This document shows, one piece after another, positions 34,741 through 48,110 of a DNA stretch of 64,000 nt. The stretch is from Cephalopachus bancanus (lineage: Eukaryota > Chordata > Mammalia > Primates > Tarsiidae), in assembly GCA_027257055.1 (NCBI GenBank), contig JAPVLO010000275.1, positions 868,001 to 932,000 on the forward strand, written 5' to 3'. A program made the position numbers and the translations under genes. Below the pieces are notes generated by a model. The model made no database searches, was not told where the DNA came from, and saw nothing but the letters and a program-made list of their open reading frames with translations. Numbering within the stretch: the stretch's first letter is position 1; each line of letters begins with the position of its first letter.

Positions 34741-36401
34741 AGGGGGACCGAGGGGATGGGGAGCAGGGTAGGTGGTTGCTGTGGATGCCCTTCCTCACCC
34801 TGCTCAAAGGCCTGGAGCTCGGGGGTGGGGGGAGATGCCACCCAGCATACGGCTGCGTGGGGCTGCTCATTTGGTCTTTGCATGAGTTCTATGAAAAATA
34901 TTACCTTAAGCTACAACTTTAAAATTGATATTAACATTTCTTTCTGCAGTCCCATAGTTGCTATAGCCCTGAAAACTGGGGCTGCATAAGAAAATCTTTA
35001 CATCCTCAAGTTTTAAAACACATATAATTGTTTAGAATGTATTCATTGACTGATAATTAGAACTATCTTTTAAAAGCATATTCAGAAGCTTAATAAAATG
35101 CATCCAAATAATATTTGAAAAACAACTCCAGACCCGGTTAAAGCTTTGCTGATTAGTTTCATCAACTGCAAATATTCATGTGGATTATGTGTCTTTCCTT
35201 TTTATTAATTACTAGCTTTGGGCATGACTGGTGGTCTAGTGCTGTGAATTAGATCCCAACCCGAGGACCAGCTTGGAAAATGATTATTTGTTAGATTGGA
35301 ATTTCTCAATTATGTTCAACATACATTTGGAAATATTTATGGCTTCGAAGTAAATCATGATTTGGGGGGCACTCCCAGGGTTTGAAACACTGCCCTAGGC
35401 TCTGGGGGAATGAAAGCAAGGCATGATGGTCTTTGCCTTGCTGAGACTTGAGTTCTATCTGTCCTGTGCCACATATGCACAGGAGAAGAACTGTGAGCCG
35501 TGTGCTCTGATGCCGGTCTCTGGGCAGTGGTTCAACTGGCATCTGTAGGCAGGAACAATCAGAAGGGGCTTCAGGGAGGAGGAGAGCTGGAGCCAAGCAT
35601 GATGGCTGGGTGGGTTTAATCCAGGAGAGAACAGAGGAGGGCAGTATGGTGTGGGTACCCCGAGTTAGGCATGGGAAGGCAGGAACAGGCAGAGGTGACT
35701 GAAGGTTGGTGAGTCATGTTGCAGGTTGGCTGCCCCAGAGAGGGGGCAGAGACGGGCAATGCTGTTCATGCCTGGCCATGGATGCTCTTAATTGGGCTGC
35801 ATGTTCAACTTTAAATCTTGAGAGTACTGAGTATGTTCCTACAAGGAGGGATGTGATGAAAGCAGGAGGATGTGGCAGTTCACCAGGTGGGCTCTGTGCA
35901 CCGAATCCCTTTGACACAGCCTCAGAAGGGCTTATAACTAGGACAGCCCAACCACAGAGCATTCTGCCTTCAAAAGCACCTTTTTAACCCACGTCTCCTC
36001 TGCGCTCCCGTTGGACACTCAGGCAGTCATTTCCTCAGCATTTTAGCCAAGCCTCCCTGCAAGTGGGATGGTACTTTATTCTGGATTATTTAATCTCCGA
36101 GGAGAACAAGGATGCTCTGCCTTTATTCCTCCTTCTCTGTGTCGTGGTAGATGAATGCACCACAAATCTGGCATTTAGCATTTTGGCAACTGCTGAAATT
36201 TGACCTTTGGGCAAAACACTACCTGGGCACAGCTTCAGAAAAATGACTTCTCTGCTTGTCTATTGTTCACTCCAGAAACCTGAAAGGCATCTCAATTTGT
36301 TCTTTTTCTTTACCCCTGCCCCTCAGCTCTGCCTGCAGTTTACACCCAAGTCGACTTCTTTGTCTCCATCTCTGCTGCTGCTCCTCAGACCAGCTCCTGA
36401 G
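34741..36401. other. No gene seen
   Basis: 34920-35230 is AT-rich and clean of young repeats; 35350-35990 is GC-richer with chance open frames on both strands. Nothing recognised. Confidence 0.4.
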
Positions 36402-36750
36402 TTTCCCCTGGGGGCAGCAGCATCCCCACCTAGGCCGTCCCCTGCCCTCCCCCCAAGTATCCTTACCTGGGCTGTCACTCGAGTGGCTGTGGCATCCCCA
36501 CCTGGGCTCTCACCTGAGGGGTTGTGGCATCTTCACCTGGGCTTTCACCTGGGGTCTGAGGCATCCTCACCTGGGTTTTCCCCTGGAGGCTGCGGCATCC
36601 TCGCCTGAGCTCTTACCTCCCTCCATTCCCAGCATCCTCATGGTGGTCTCTTACCTAGGGGCCTGCAGCATCCTCACCTGGGCTGTCACCTAAAGGACTG
36701 TGGCATCCTCAACTGGACTCTCCCCTACTTCCACAGCATCCTGCTTGCTG
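36402..36750 (+). repeat. 35-bp minisatellite, about ten diverged units
   Basis: Units begin near 36402, 36436, 36473, 36508, 36543, 36577, 36611, 36647, 36684 and 36719, each 34-37 bp. Shared pattern: TCACCTG, a GGCTGTGG-like middle, then GCATCCTCACCTGGGC. Units 3 and 4 are closest. The exact hexamer CACCTG occurs six times. The unit length is not a multiple of three, so the open frames here (36207-36608, 36256-36693) are not a real repeat protein. Confidence 0.85.
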
Positions 36751-36779
36751 GCTGGTCTCTTTGCTGTCTTTCCTGCTCT

Positions 36780-37112
36780 TCTGCCGGTCATCTCCACCCA
36801 GCAACCAGAGTGATCCTGGCCAAAACAGAAACAAGACCTCATTGTTTCCTTGCATAAGCTCTTTCACTGCTTTCTCTCCCTTCCCCTTCCTCTTTTTTTT
36901 CTTTTTAACCTGGCCTCTGAGGCCTTGATGGAGCTGCCCTCGCTGGCCCTTCCCCACTTAACTCATGCCTTGCTTCACCATGTCAACCATATTGATCCTG
37001 ATCCCCAAACCAGATTTCTGCTGCCGCGGGGGCAGGTGTCCTCTATGCTGGCACAGGGAATATCGCCTGGTTCATAATTGGCATTCAGTAAGTATTTGTT
37101 GGATAAATGAAT
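36780..37112 (+). mobile_element. L2 3' end
   Basis: CAACCAGAGTGATCCTGGCC, then ACCTGGCCTCTGAGGCCTTGATGG, then ATTCAGTAAGTATTTGTTGGATAAATGAATG: the L2 3' text in order, with deletions. Confidence 0.7.
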
Positions 37113-37569
37113 GCGCCTGGAAGTTCGTCAGTATCCAGCAGAGCCAGGCCTGGCCCAGGTGAGCTTCTGGAATGCCAGCTCCCACGCCACCAACCAAAGA
37201 ACTACCCACTCACAGGAGAACTTACTGAATCTGGGCATTGTTAGATATACCACTGACGTTTCTCAAAGAAGCCTGTCAGGTGTTAGTGCTAATTAAGTGC
37301 TAGCATCAGGCAATTCGTTTTTATTGTAAGTGGATAGGCTTTATTTCCTTTTAGATTTAAGGAATTATAACATTTTTTATAACTGCCACCTCGAGGAACT
37401 CATTATTTATATGAAACATCTTCTTTGTTTGGTTTGATTATAGTGGACAATACAATTTAGGAATCAAGGAATTACAGAGTCGGGAACCATTTAGAGTACA
37501 CCCAGCATTGCCTGCCATGGTAAAAGCTTAAATGTAAGTTGCGATTTTCACGACTGCTGTTATTCTTTT

Positions 37570-37850
37570 GTTGTAGGATATTAGAAGATGTTTATAGTTC
37601 ACCTAAGTCAGTCCTCTGAAGAATGCAGGGCCCCTGCAGTGGTGTTTCTGATGTGTGGGTGCTTGGTTTCCCCGAGTCAGTGATGGGGGGCTCACGGTGT
37701 CATACAACTCAGTGGTTGGGCAGCTCTCACTGGAGCCAAATCTATTTTTGCACGGTGACTCTAATCCCCTGGTTCTTCCTGGAGAACTAGGGAGTTTCCT
37801 ACTCACCCTTCAACAAAGAAGCCCTGCAACTGGGGAAGCCACCTCTGCAC
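37570..37850 (+). mobile_element. CR1/L3-like ancient LINE fragment
   Basis: GGGGGCTCACGGTGTCATACAACTCAGTGGTTGGGCAGCTCTCAC... GAGCCAAATCTA resembles the mammalian L3/CR1 3' region. It lies at the start of the longest unexplained open frame (37655-38269, 204 residues), which weakens any case that the frame is a gene. Confidence 0.4.
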
Positions 37851-38454
37851 CCCAGTCCTGGCATAGCTCCTTTGGCTGCTTGTACATTAGAAGGCTTGTC
37901 ACTGAATTCTCCTCTGGTGGCTTCTGGACATCTTGTTCCTTTGGACATGGCACTAGTGCTGACGGAGCAGTGTGGGTCAGACATCGGGGAGACTGCTTCC
38001 ACTGTGATCTGGGAAGTGCCCAACTGCATGGCCTTCTGCTTTTTAAGGTAGAGGGAGTGCTCCCCTACAGCCTCTTGCTTTCTTCCTTTCCACCTTGGCC
38101 TGCTGCTTGTGGCATTTTGGTACCAAAATGCATAACATTTTGCAGCACTGATAAATTCATCTGTTTCCTGGAAAAGTTAGCATTCCAGCCTGTTGAAATG
38201 ATCTCATTTCAATTGAGTGTCTCATTCCTGAGGGTGCAGGCCCGATGTTGTCATCCCTTGATGTTTTAAACAAGTGCCACATCTTTTATCCAGAGCAGGC
38301 TAGATCCCTGTGGCCAGGCCAGCTGCTTCCTACAGTCTACGAGGCAGGGCTGGGCCATGGGTGGCCCCAGTGCCCGCTGGCCCCTCCCCATCTCCATCTC
38401 TTCAAGGCCCCATGAGAGACTGTGTTAACATCTTGTTGAAATAAAGGCCCTCAT
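37851..38454. other. No gene supported
   Basis: Holds the rest of the 204-residue plus-strand frame. It has no initiation context, domain or family I can point to. Confidence 0.35.
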
Positions 38455-38735
38455 CTGCTTAGCATTCCTCTAATATGCCAATTGCATAACCTTATTAAAA
38501 GAGAAAGCGAGATGAGCTTGGCCCGGCACTTGCTTCCTGAAGTACTCACAAGCCTTCTGCTCTGATAATCCCCTCTCGGATCTGGCCCGTGATTGACATC
38601 AGGCTTATTGGCGTGCAGCTTCCGCGATTTGCTGTTCTTTTCATCTCCATCGCTCTCTATTATGTTTTAAAATTAATACTTAAAAACCCATCTAGTGTAT
38701 AACAGTTATAATCAAATAATGTTGAGAGGCTGATA
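38455..38735. other. Candidate conserved non-coding element
   Basis: A clean, AT-rich block free of recent repeats, with CCAATTGCATAACC, TTAAAATTAATACTTAAAAACCC and ATAATCAAATAATG, text typical of homeobox-type sites. Its middle (GATTGACATCAGGCTTATTGGCGTGC) faintly recalls antisense LINE RT. Conservation cannot be judged from one sequence. Confidence 0.25.
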
Positions 38736-38849
38736 ATGAAAGCAGCCGACCTTGCCCCAGCCTGTGCAGGTGTACCTCAGTCCCACCCCAGGGGCACCTC
38801 CTTCCACATTTCTTAGCTATCCTTGCTTTCTTTTCTGTGAAAAAAAAAT

Positions 38850-39400
38850 CATTCCTTATTTGTTTTTATTATGGTAAAATACCCCTAACAAGTTTACCAC
38901 ATTACCTGTCTTTAAGTACGTCAACATTGTTTCACAGGCATCACCTCCATCCATCTCCAGAAGTCTTCTTCTTCCTCAGTTGCATCTCTGGACCCATTAA
39001 ACACTAACTGTCCACTCACCTCCTCTCCAGCCCCTGGCAGTCATCATTCCACTTTTGGCCTCTGTGTATTTGACTACTCTAGGAACCTCCTATCAGTGGA
39101 ACCACACTGTATTTGTCCTTATGTGACTGGCTTATTTCACTTAGCACATGTCTTCAGGGTTCATACATGTTGTAGCCTGTGTCAGAATTTCCTTCCTTTT
39201 AAGGCTGAATAATATTCCATTGTGTGTATATGACACATTTTATTTATCGATTCATTCATTGATGGACACTTGGGTTGCTTCCACCTTTCAGCTGTTGTGA
39301 ATCATGCTGCTATGAACGTGGGTGTACAAATATCTGTTAAGGTTCCTGCTTTCAATTATTTTGGATATGTACCCAGAAGTGGTATTGCTATGTAACAGGG
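38850..39400 (-). mobile_element. LINE-1 3' end, antisense
   Basis: Full antisense L1M 3' text including TGACTACTCTAGGAACCTCC, GTGACTGGCTTATTTCAC and AATAATATTCCATTGTG. Confidence 0.85.
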
Positions 39401-39526
39401 TAATCATTCCTTTTCTGTTTTGTTTTTAATAATTGACCTTATCTTGTTCTCAGACTCATTTTGCTGGTTAGCAGGAACAAGCACATAAAACTTGCCAATT
39501 GATGGTCTCTTAATATTTTGGTTACT

Positions 39527-39567
39527 CATCTATCTATTATCTGTCTGTCTGTCTATCTATCTATCTG
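39527..39567 (+). repeat. (CTAT)n/(CTGT)n microsatellite
   Basis: CATCTATCTATTATCTGTCTGTCTGTCTATCTATC, about 40 bp. Confidence 0.85.
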
Positions 39568-40005
39568 TGAATTTTGAACATTTTGCTGAAGTACAATTTA
39601 TAAACAATACTATTCACCCATTGAAAATGTATAACTCGATGATTTTGAGTAAATTGTGTGGTTGTGCAGCCACGAATTCAATTTCAGAACACTCCTATTT
39701 CCTGAGCATCCCCCTGGACCTTCCCTGGTACTGTCTCCAGGGACTGGTCTTCGGTGTCCTTTGGGATGGGGTGTGATTATGTGGCTTCATGGGACAGGAG
39801 GGGCACCTGGGGCTCAAGCCTTCTTCCCATCCCTTGGTGTTCAGCCTGGTGGGTATCTCTGTACCCGTGGCATTAAGTGCATTAATGTCATTTCACAACC
39901 ATCACCACCATTCATCTCCAGAATGCTTCATCGTCTTCAACTGAATCTCTGTACCTGTGAATAACTCTGTTCGTCCCTATACCCCGGCAACCATTATTCC
40001 TCTGT
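39568..40005 (-). mobile_element. LINE-1 3' UTR pieces, antisense
   Basis: GCTGAAGTACAATTTATAAAC... and ACAACCATCACCACCATTCATCTCCAGAATG are both antisense L1M 3' UTR text, separated by about 140 bp of other sequence. Could be two elements. Confidence 0.6.
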
Positions 40006-40520
40006 CCAGAGTCCCGGCAGCTCTGAACCACTGGCTGCCAAGTTCTGCAGGGGGATCAGCCTGAGCCTCTTCAGCTCCTCCTCCCTGTACCTGCCAGCTC
40101 AGTCGCTGCTCCTGCGTCCACGTCAAGGCTTCTAAGAGAGTGTTGGACTCTCCTGCCCACAGTGGCGCCTCCTCATCTCCTCGTCCTCGTGTATAGCTGT
40201 GAGGTTTCAGGAGGGAGATGAGAGGCAAAGAAAGAAAAGCTATCCCTTTAAACAAGAATTTCCTACTCTTCATTATTTTTTAAAAACTATCAACAAGAGT
40301 AGAAGCTACATGTTTTAGGAGTCTGTTTCTGTTTTTATTATAAAGGATTCTCATTGATGAAATTCCTATTTTTCTGTGATAACTTACAACCACTTGTCCA
40401 AAACCCAAACCTAGAGAGAAGATTTCTTTGCTGAACAGGTGGCAATGGAACTCCTACTGATTCCAAGAACTTGCTGCGAACACCAGTCACGTGGCCATCA
40501 CTCTTCGTCTGGAGGACACT
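40006..40520. other. No gene seen
   Basis: Plain sequence between two L1 ends of opposite orientation. Confidence 0.4.
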
Positions 40521-40524
40521 AATT

Positions 40525-42312
<1,788 letters not shown>

Positions 42313-42619
42313 TAATTTGAATGTTTAGTCTAAAATAGCTGTCTTTACGTGTTTAGACCTGTAGAAAGCAGATCACTTCACAGCGTTTAATGAAGTGTGG
42401 TAACATTACCATAGCTTGTAGGTCATGGTGTTAGTAGTAACAAAGGAAACAGACTTGTCAAGTTAAGTCATGAATTGAACTAGGAATTGTGTTAATGGAA
42501 GTCATCACCCAAAGGTTGGGTTTCCACACAGCGTGGACAGAGAGCCTCTGAGCTTCCTGGGCCAAGTTTGTGTTGCAGGGGAGCTCACCAGAGAAGGCCA
42601 GGGCTCCGCAAACCCTGGC

Positions 42620-42790
42620 CTCACCCCCTCTTGCACAAGTCACTTATCCTTTCTGCACTTGCTCCTGCACAAGCCACTTAGCCTTTCTGAATGCCGGTGG
42701 CGTCTCTGAGTGGTTAAGGACGATAACTCCTTGGCTGTTGTGATAATCCTTGATGTAACATCATGTACAACTTCTAGTTTGATTAAAATA
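42620..42790 (+). mobile_element. MIR-like fragment with internal duplication
   Basis: CACAAGTCACTTATCCTTTCTG resembles the MIR core (CAAGTCACTTAACCTCTCTGAG). A 24-bp segment is present at 42632-42655 and 42666-42689 with two changes. Confidence 0.45.
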
Positions 42791-43828
42791 CTGTACCTAT
42801 GAAGACCCAAGAAATGAGGAAAACTTACAGTAATGGGGAGAAACGTTTTCTGAGGCTGGTGGAACTTGCTTGGCTCATGTCACCCCCCAGGGAAGAGTGC
42901 CTGTCCTCAGGGCAGATGATGGGACTCATGGTCCCTCGCAGGGACTGTCATGCCAGATATGTTATGGGCCTGCCACTTCACCACAGGCCATGGCTAGGCT
43001 TCTGTTCTCCCATCCCACCTTCCTAGGTCACTTTTGAGATTGCATTCTTGGGAAATGGCTGAGTTGAACGGAAGGACCAGGGCTGATACTCCGACTTGGG
43101 AGGCCTGGAGAGGGGGAGGCTGGCCAAGCCCTGCAGCAGGGTATGATGGAGATCATAGTTTCTTGAGAAAATTCAATCCTGACAGCATATATCAGAGAAA
43201 GAGTGGGTGCAGAACACCCTCCACTCAGCCCTGTGTGGCAGCTGGCCAGGGTGAAGGCTGCCTGCACTGGGGTTGAGTCTGGTCTTCTAGCTCTGCACCT
43301 GGGAACGTGTGAGAATAGGCGCCAGACACCTGTGGAGTCCATGCACGCCATTAGCAAGTCCTGGGTCTGGATAAGTAAGTGTCCTCATTTGAGGAAGAGC
43401 AAAGTGAGAAGTACTGTAGCATCTGTGAAAAAAAAATACTATTACATCAAAAAAGGGGATGTTTTCTGGAAGAATCAGAAGAGATACATTTCTCTGAAAG
43501 TAAAGGAGTGTGATCTAGAGAGAAGTTTGTATTGAAGAGTGTGTCATCCTTGGCAGAGAATGTGCCTGTGTTATGTTACAATGTCCTTATCGCCATGGCT
43601 GTTTGACCTTATGGTGTTGGGCGGAGTTGTGCAGACTGAGGATCCAGAGGAGGTGTGACCATGACTTTAGCTTATCTCAGGTGTACTCTGGGGTCAACCG
43701 CCAAGGCTGGGGCAGGGATGGGAGGTTCCTGAATTGGGTGGAGGGACAGGATGATTTTGGGAAGAGCTGGACAAGGGGCTTGGGTGGGCTCAGGACTGCT
43801 CTCCTTCTCTGTGGTGCCCGGGGTTCTG
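42791..43828. other. No gene seen
   Basis: Mixed sequence; open frames on both strands near 43028-43357 overlap and match nothing. Confidence 0.4.
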
Positions 43829-44346
43829 TGAGGGTTAATTGTGTGTGTTTACTTGACTAGGGCAAGGGATGCCCAGATAGCTGGTAAAACATTATTTCCG
43901 ATTGCTTGTAAGGGTGTCTCTGGAAGAGATTAGCATTTGAATCAGTAGACTGAGAAAAAGAGACCCATTTTCTGGATGTGGGCAACGATCATCCAGTCTG
44001 TTGAGGGCCTGCAAAGGACAAAAGGGCGGAGGAGGGGCAAATTTACTTTCTCTGCTTGAGCTGGGACATACATCTTCTGCGGTCCTGGGATACAGGTGTT
44101 CCTGGATCTCGGGCCTTTGGACTGAGACCAGGAGTTGCATCTTCATCTTCCCTGGCTCTCGGGCCTTCGGACTTGGACTGAATCACCCACTGGCTTTCCT
44201 GTGTATAATTATCCTGGCTCTGCATCTCACAGACAGCAGATCGTGGGACCTCTCAGCCTCCGTAATTGTGTGAGCTGATTCCCATAATGAATTTCCTCTT
44301 ATGTATCCGATTGGTTCTGTTTCTCTGGAGAACCCTGACTAATAGA
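43829..44346 (+). mobile_element. Retroviral-type solo LTR, ERVL-like, family not named
   Basis: Starts TGAGGGTTAATTGTGTG, holds GGGATGCCCAGATAGCTGGTAAAAC and AGCATTTGAATCAGTAGACTG, and ends GGAGAACCCTGACTAATAGA. I recognise this text as a common mammalian LTR ending in GACTAATACA. The ERVL placement is from memory. Not flanked by internal viral sequence. Confidence 0.65.
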
Positions 44347-45364
44347 GTTTCCAATGCCTTGCCCGGGCTGGGGCTTCTTGGGCGGAGACAGCTGGTCCTC
44401 TTGGTTCAGGTGTGGGGAAGCCATGCCTCCTCCTGCAGGTTATGAAAGGGTTCCCACTGGGCTGCAGTGACCTCATACAGAATTTGGGGTTTGTGTGGTG
44501 CATGATGGAGGGAAGCAAAAACACACCGCAAATCTGCCATCTGAGGAATGGCAGCATCTCCCGAGTGGGTCTCTGAGGCATGAGGTCTTTCAACTGTGTC
44601 GGGGCTGCAACCACATGCAGATTGGGAAGAGAGAAGGAGGACGCCTTGGCCAGAATCTCTGCTGTCAGGGAGGCCCCCATGAACAAAGCCAAAGGCATAA
44701 AAGGGAGGGCTACAAGGTAGTAAAATTAGGTCCGTCAGTGGGGCCAACGCTGACAGGACAGGCGCTACCACGGCTCAGGGCCTGCTGATTGCTGCTAGCC
44801 ACTGTCCTGAGCGCCTGTCTCTCCCTATGCCACTTCCCCCAGCAGGCTCCCGGGCCAGGGCCTGTCGTCCCTGACAGTATGGCCACTTCCACCGTGTGAG
44901 GTTCTGCTATTGATGCAGAAGCCCTTGCTGTCCTCAGGGTCATAAGCAGGTCCTTGGGTCGGGTCTCTGCTTATGCTTGCATTTTAATTTCTAAATGTTG
45001 CACCTCAAAGCTGATATTCAGTGCAATTTAAGAATAAGTGAAACACATTTTTCCCTAGCCAACCCATGCCTGTTCTCCGCTAAGCATCGACAAGGGGCAG
45101 GGAGATTCAGTCATGCGAGAGGGCTGGGGTCTGGCAGGCCTGCTAGGCATCTTCCACTGGGAGTTTTCCTGACTTTAAACTTTTTTGCCATCGGGAAATC
45201 ATGCCCCTTCTTGAGAATTCTCAGGGAAGGGAGTTCCTTCTGTGTGAGCCAACTGGGACTGCTGCATACAACACAAAACTGTTTCGGGAGCGTAGGGTTT
45301 AATCCTCAACCTGTGGTCTCTTACTCTCATTATCTAAAAAACATTGTTTACTCATTTCTTTAGA
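44347..45364. other. No gene seen
   Basis: Open frames of about 120 residues on both strands at 44339-44788 overlap each other; no motif. Confidence 0.4.
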
Positions 45365-45775
45365 ATACCAGACCTAACACTGAAGTTACCCCCTCAGACT
45401 GAGCCTCATTCCTTCATGAAACCTTCACTTCTTAATGCACCGTGATTTAGACTTTGTACTCTAACCAGGTAAATCTGATGACTCTACTTGAATTATTTGT
45501 TCCAGCTTCCTGCCTTTGCACACACCCTCTCTTTCCTGAATCTTATTTCTCAGAGTCTGAAAAGTTTCCTCCAGGAAGCCTTCCAGGATTGACCTGTGGG
45601 GCTTCTAAGCTCTCCTCACTTTATATACCATTTATATTAATTTGTGTTCTTGCGTTCATATTGATTTCTAAGTATCTTCTCCAGGGGCTTTGTTGTGGCA
45701 CTGTCTCATTGCTGTTTGCACGCTGCCCATAGTCACGGGCACTCAGAATGAACTCTTGGAATTTGGCTGCTGACT
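45365..45775 (+). mobile_element. L2 3' region
   Basis: CCAGCTTCCTGCCTTTGCACACACCC, then TTCCTCCAGGAAGCCTTCCAGGATTGACC, then GGGCACTCAGAATGAACTC follow L2 order. Confidence 0.6.
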
Positions 45776-46280
45776 GACTTTGAGATTTAGGATAGGTTCT
45801 GTTTTGATTTCAGATTTTTAAAAAATGGCCTTGGAATCATCCTTTTGGTGACTGTGATCATTTCCGTCCCTTGTTTGGCATTGCTGGTCTCCCTCTTCTC
45901 TGGGTCCTTCCTGCCGACTTCACTGTTCTTCCTTTTCTGTGCAGCCAGATGAGTATTTCTGGTGGCATGCCTTAATAGAAGAGCAGGTAATGTCATCCTA
46001 CCCAAATAAAACAAAACCACTGTACGGTGTTGGGTCAAGATCTGCTACTCTGTCAATGGAAGTGATGGATGGAAATGATACCTTAAAACACTTAGATTCT
46101 ACTGTGTGAAACCAAGATGTTGTCATTTTATGGAGAAGGGAGAATTGACTGTTTGGCAAAATATCGTTAGATGCTCATCAAACATCATATACCAAAGTAA
46201 GTTTCCAGTGGATTTGTTAAAACATAAAAGCATAAATGTGCTGTTAAGAAATATGTGTGACCATTTAATTGCTGTCAGGA
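45776..46280. other. No gene seen
   Basis: Plain sequence. Confidence 0.4.
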
Positions 46281-46310
46281 TAATAATAATCGTAGTAATA
46301 ATAATGACAT

Positions 46311-46741
46311 CTATCAGTTATTAAATGCTGCATAACAAACCACCCCAGAACTTAGTGGCTTCTACCAACAACTACTTGTTCAGTGGGTGGTTTGGACTGG
46401 GAGTTTGGGCTGGGCTTACAGCAGGGCTCATTCACAGCCTGCAATTGATGGCCTCCTATGGGCAGTATGGCTGGCAGTAGGCGGGCCTATAGCGGTGGAA
46501 GTGGCCTTGTGACCTCATCCTCCAGCAGGCTGGGCTGCTCCATATGGTGCAGCAGGGTTTCAGGAGTTGCAAGAGGACAAGCTTCTGTGTGCAGGTGACT
46601 TCAGGTGACTACATCATGTTTCTGCTGCTTTCTTGGTCAAAGCAAATCACAGTCAAACGCAGCTTCAGGGGGGCGGAAGGGATTCCATCTTTTCATGGGA
46701 GGAGTAGCAAAGTGTTAGGCTATTTTTTGTAGTCTACCACA
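46311..46741 (-). mobile_element. LTR 1 in MIR, antisense, MLT1-like
   Basis: Plus strand: AAATGCTGCATAACAAACCACCCCAGAACTTAGTGG... ends GTAGTCTACCACA, so the minus strand starts TGTGGTAGAC as in MLT1-class LTRs. Solo. Confidence 0.65.
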
Positions 46742-46771
46742 GCCCCTGTTCTAAGTGCTTTACATGTATTA

Positions 46772-47078
46772 TGTATTAGTTATCTCCTGCTGCATAGCAA
46801 ATCACCCTTAGACTTAGCAGCTTAGAACAACAAATGTGTATTACCTCCCATGTTCTGTGGATCTCGGCACAGCTTTGCTGGGTGCCTCTGGCTCAGGGTC
46901 TCACAGAGTTTGGGCTGGAGCTGTGTCATCTCCTGTGGCCACGGGGGAGTATCTTTTTCCAAGCTCACTCCATGCCTGTGGACGGGCCTCAGGTCCCTGC
47001 TGGCTGCAGCTGCAGGGGCTATGTGTGAAAACTGGGAGACGGAACCAATGGGGGCCATCTCTGAGGCTAACTACCACA
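46772..47078 (-). mobile_element. LTR 2 in MIR, antisense, MLT1-like
   Basis: Plus strand starts TGTATTAGTTATCTCCTGCTGCATAGC and ends CTAACTACCACA. Flanks TATTA and TACTA fit a 5-bp duplication with one change. Related to LTR 1 but a separate, shorter copy. Confidence 0.7.
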
Positions 47079-47329
47079 TACTAACTATGGTTATTAAACT
47101 CGTCTCATTAGCCTCAATTTCCAATCAAGGAAATTGAGGCAAAGAGAGAGTCACTCGGTGAGCAAGTGGGAGAGCTGGGTCTGGGGTCCCAGGATGGAGG
47201 AACATGGCACTCTACTTGCAGTGGAAGGTATAATAAGGGGAAAGAGTGATACAGTTGGTCACAAATCCATTAGTGTCCTGTGTGTGTCAAACGCCATCAA
47301 CAGAATTGGCAAACCAGGACATACACTGT

Positions 47330-48110
47330 CTATCTGCCAATCCATCCCTATTATACTAAAAGCAGTTATAAATCAATAAGAAAACATTAACATCAAATGG
47401 AAGAAAATCTGCAATGGACTCTCGTTGGTAAGCCACTGAGGGAACATGGAAGGCAGTTAAACAGAAAAGTGCCAAAACTCACAGGTAATCAGAGAAATGC
47501 AAAATGAAAAAACTCTTTTTTATTTTTGGGCCCACCGAACTGGTCAAGAGTCTTTTAAATATTTATTCTCTGCGTGGGTGAGTGCTGGGGATAAATATAC
47601 TCATACCTCACTGGAGGAAATATCCCTTGATATAACCTTCTGGAAAACAAATGTTTGTGCCCTTTGACTCAACCATTCTCTTTCTAAGGCTCTATATTAA
47701 AATCAGAGATAGCAATAAAGTTTATGTATAAAGGTATTTACTGTAGCTTTATCTTAGTTGAAAATGAAATGCAGCCTGAATATCTGACAATAGCAGGGTG
47801 ACTATACTATGTCGTTCTCAGATTCTAGGGCCACGAAAATAATGTTTTCAGGGAATATTCAGTGTCCTGCAGAAATTCTCATGTTGTTTTAAATGAACAC
47901 AGCAAGATTCCTGCTATATGGTAGAATTCCAATTTTGTACAGTCTGTGTGTACAAAAAGAGAAAATACCTGGATGGAAACACATCAAAATATTAGCAGTG
48001 GTGAGTTCCAGGGGGTGACTCTGGACTATTTCTCATATATTCTTTTCTGGGGTTTCTCTACTTTCTCGCTTGAGCATATATTACTGACATAATTGAATGA
48101 AGGGGCAAAG
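47330..48110 (+). mobile_element. Old LINE-1 3' end, sense (L1ME-like)
   Basis: AAGTGCCAAAACTCACAGGTAATCAGAG, then TAGCAATAAAGTTTATGTATAAAGG, then CATATATTACTGACATAATTG. Diverged. Confidence 0.65.

Larger units (their letters stand above)
46281..47165 (+). mobile_element. MIR, split by two LTR insertions
   Basis: MIR pieces: AATGACATCTATCAGTTATT (ending about 46315), CCCTGTTCTAAGTGCTTTACATGTATT (46743-46770) and ACTATGGTTATTAAACTCGTCTCATTAG onward with GAGGCAAAGAGAGAGTCAC (47086-47165). These are consecutive parts of one MIR in the right order. Confidence 0.65.

Noticed and set aside
36207..36693. Repeat protein encoded by the minisatellite
   Set aside because: Units are 34-37 bp, so the frame shifts from unit to unit and no constant peptide repeat results.
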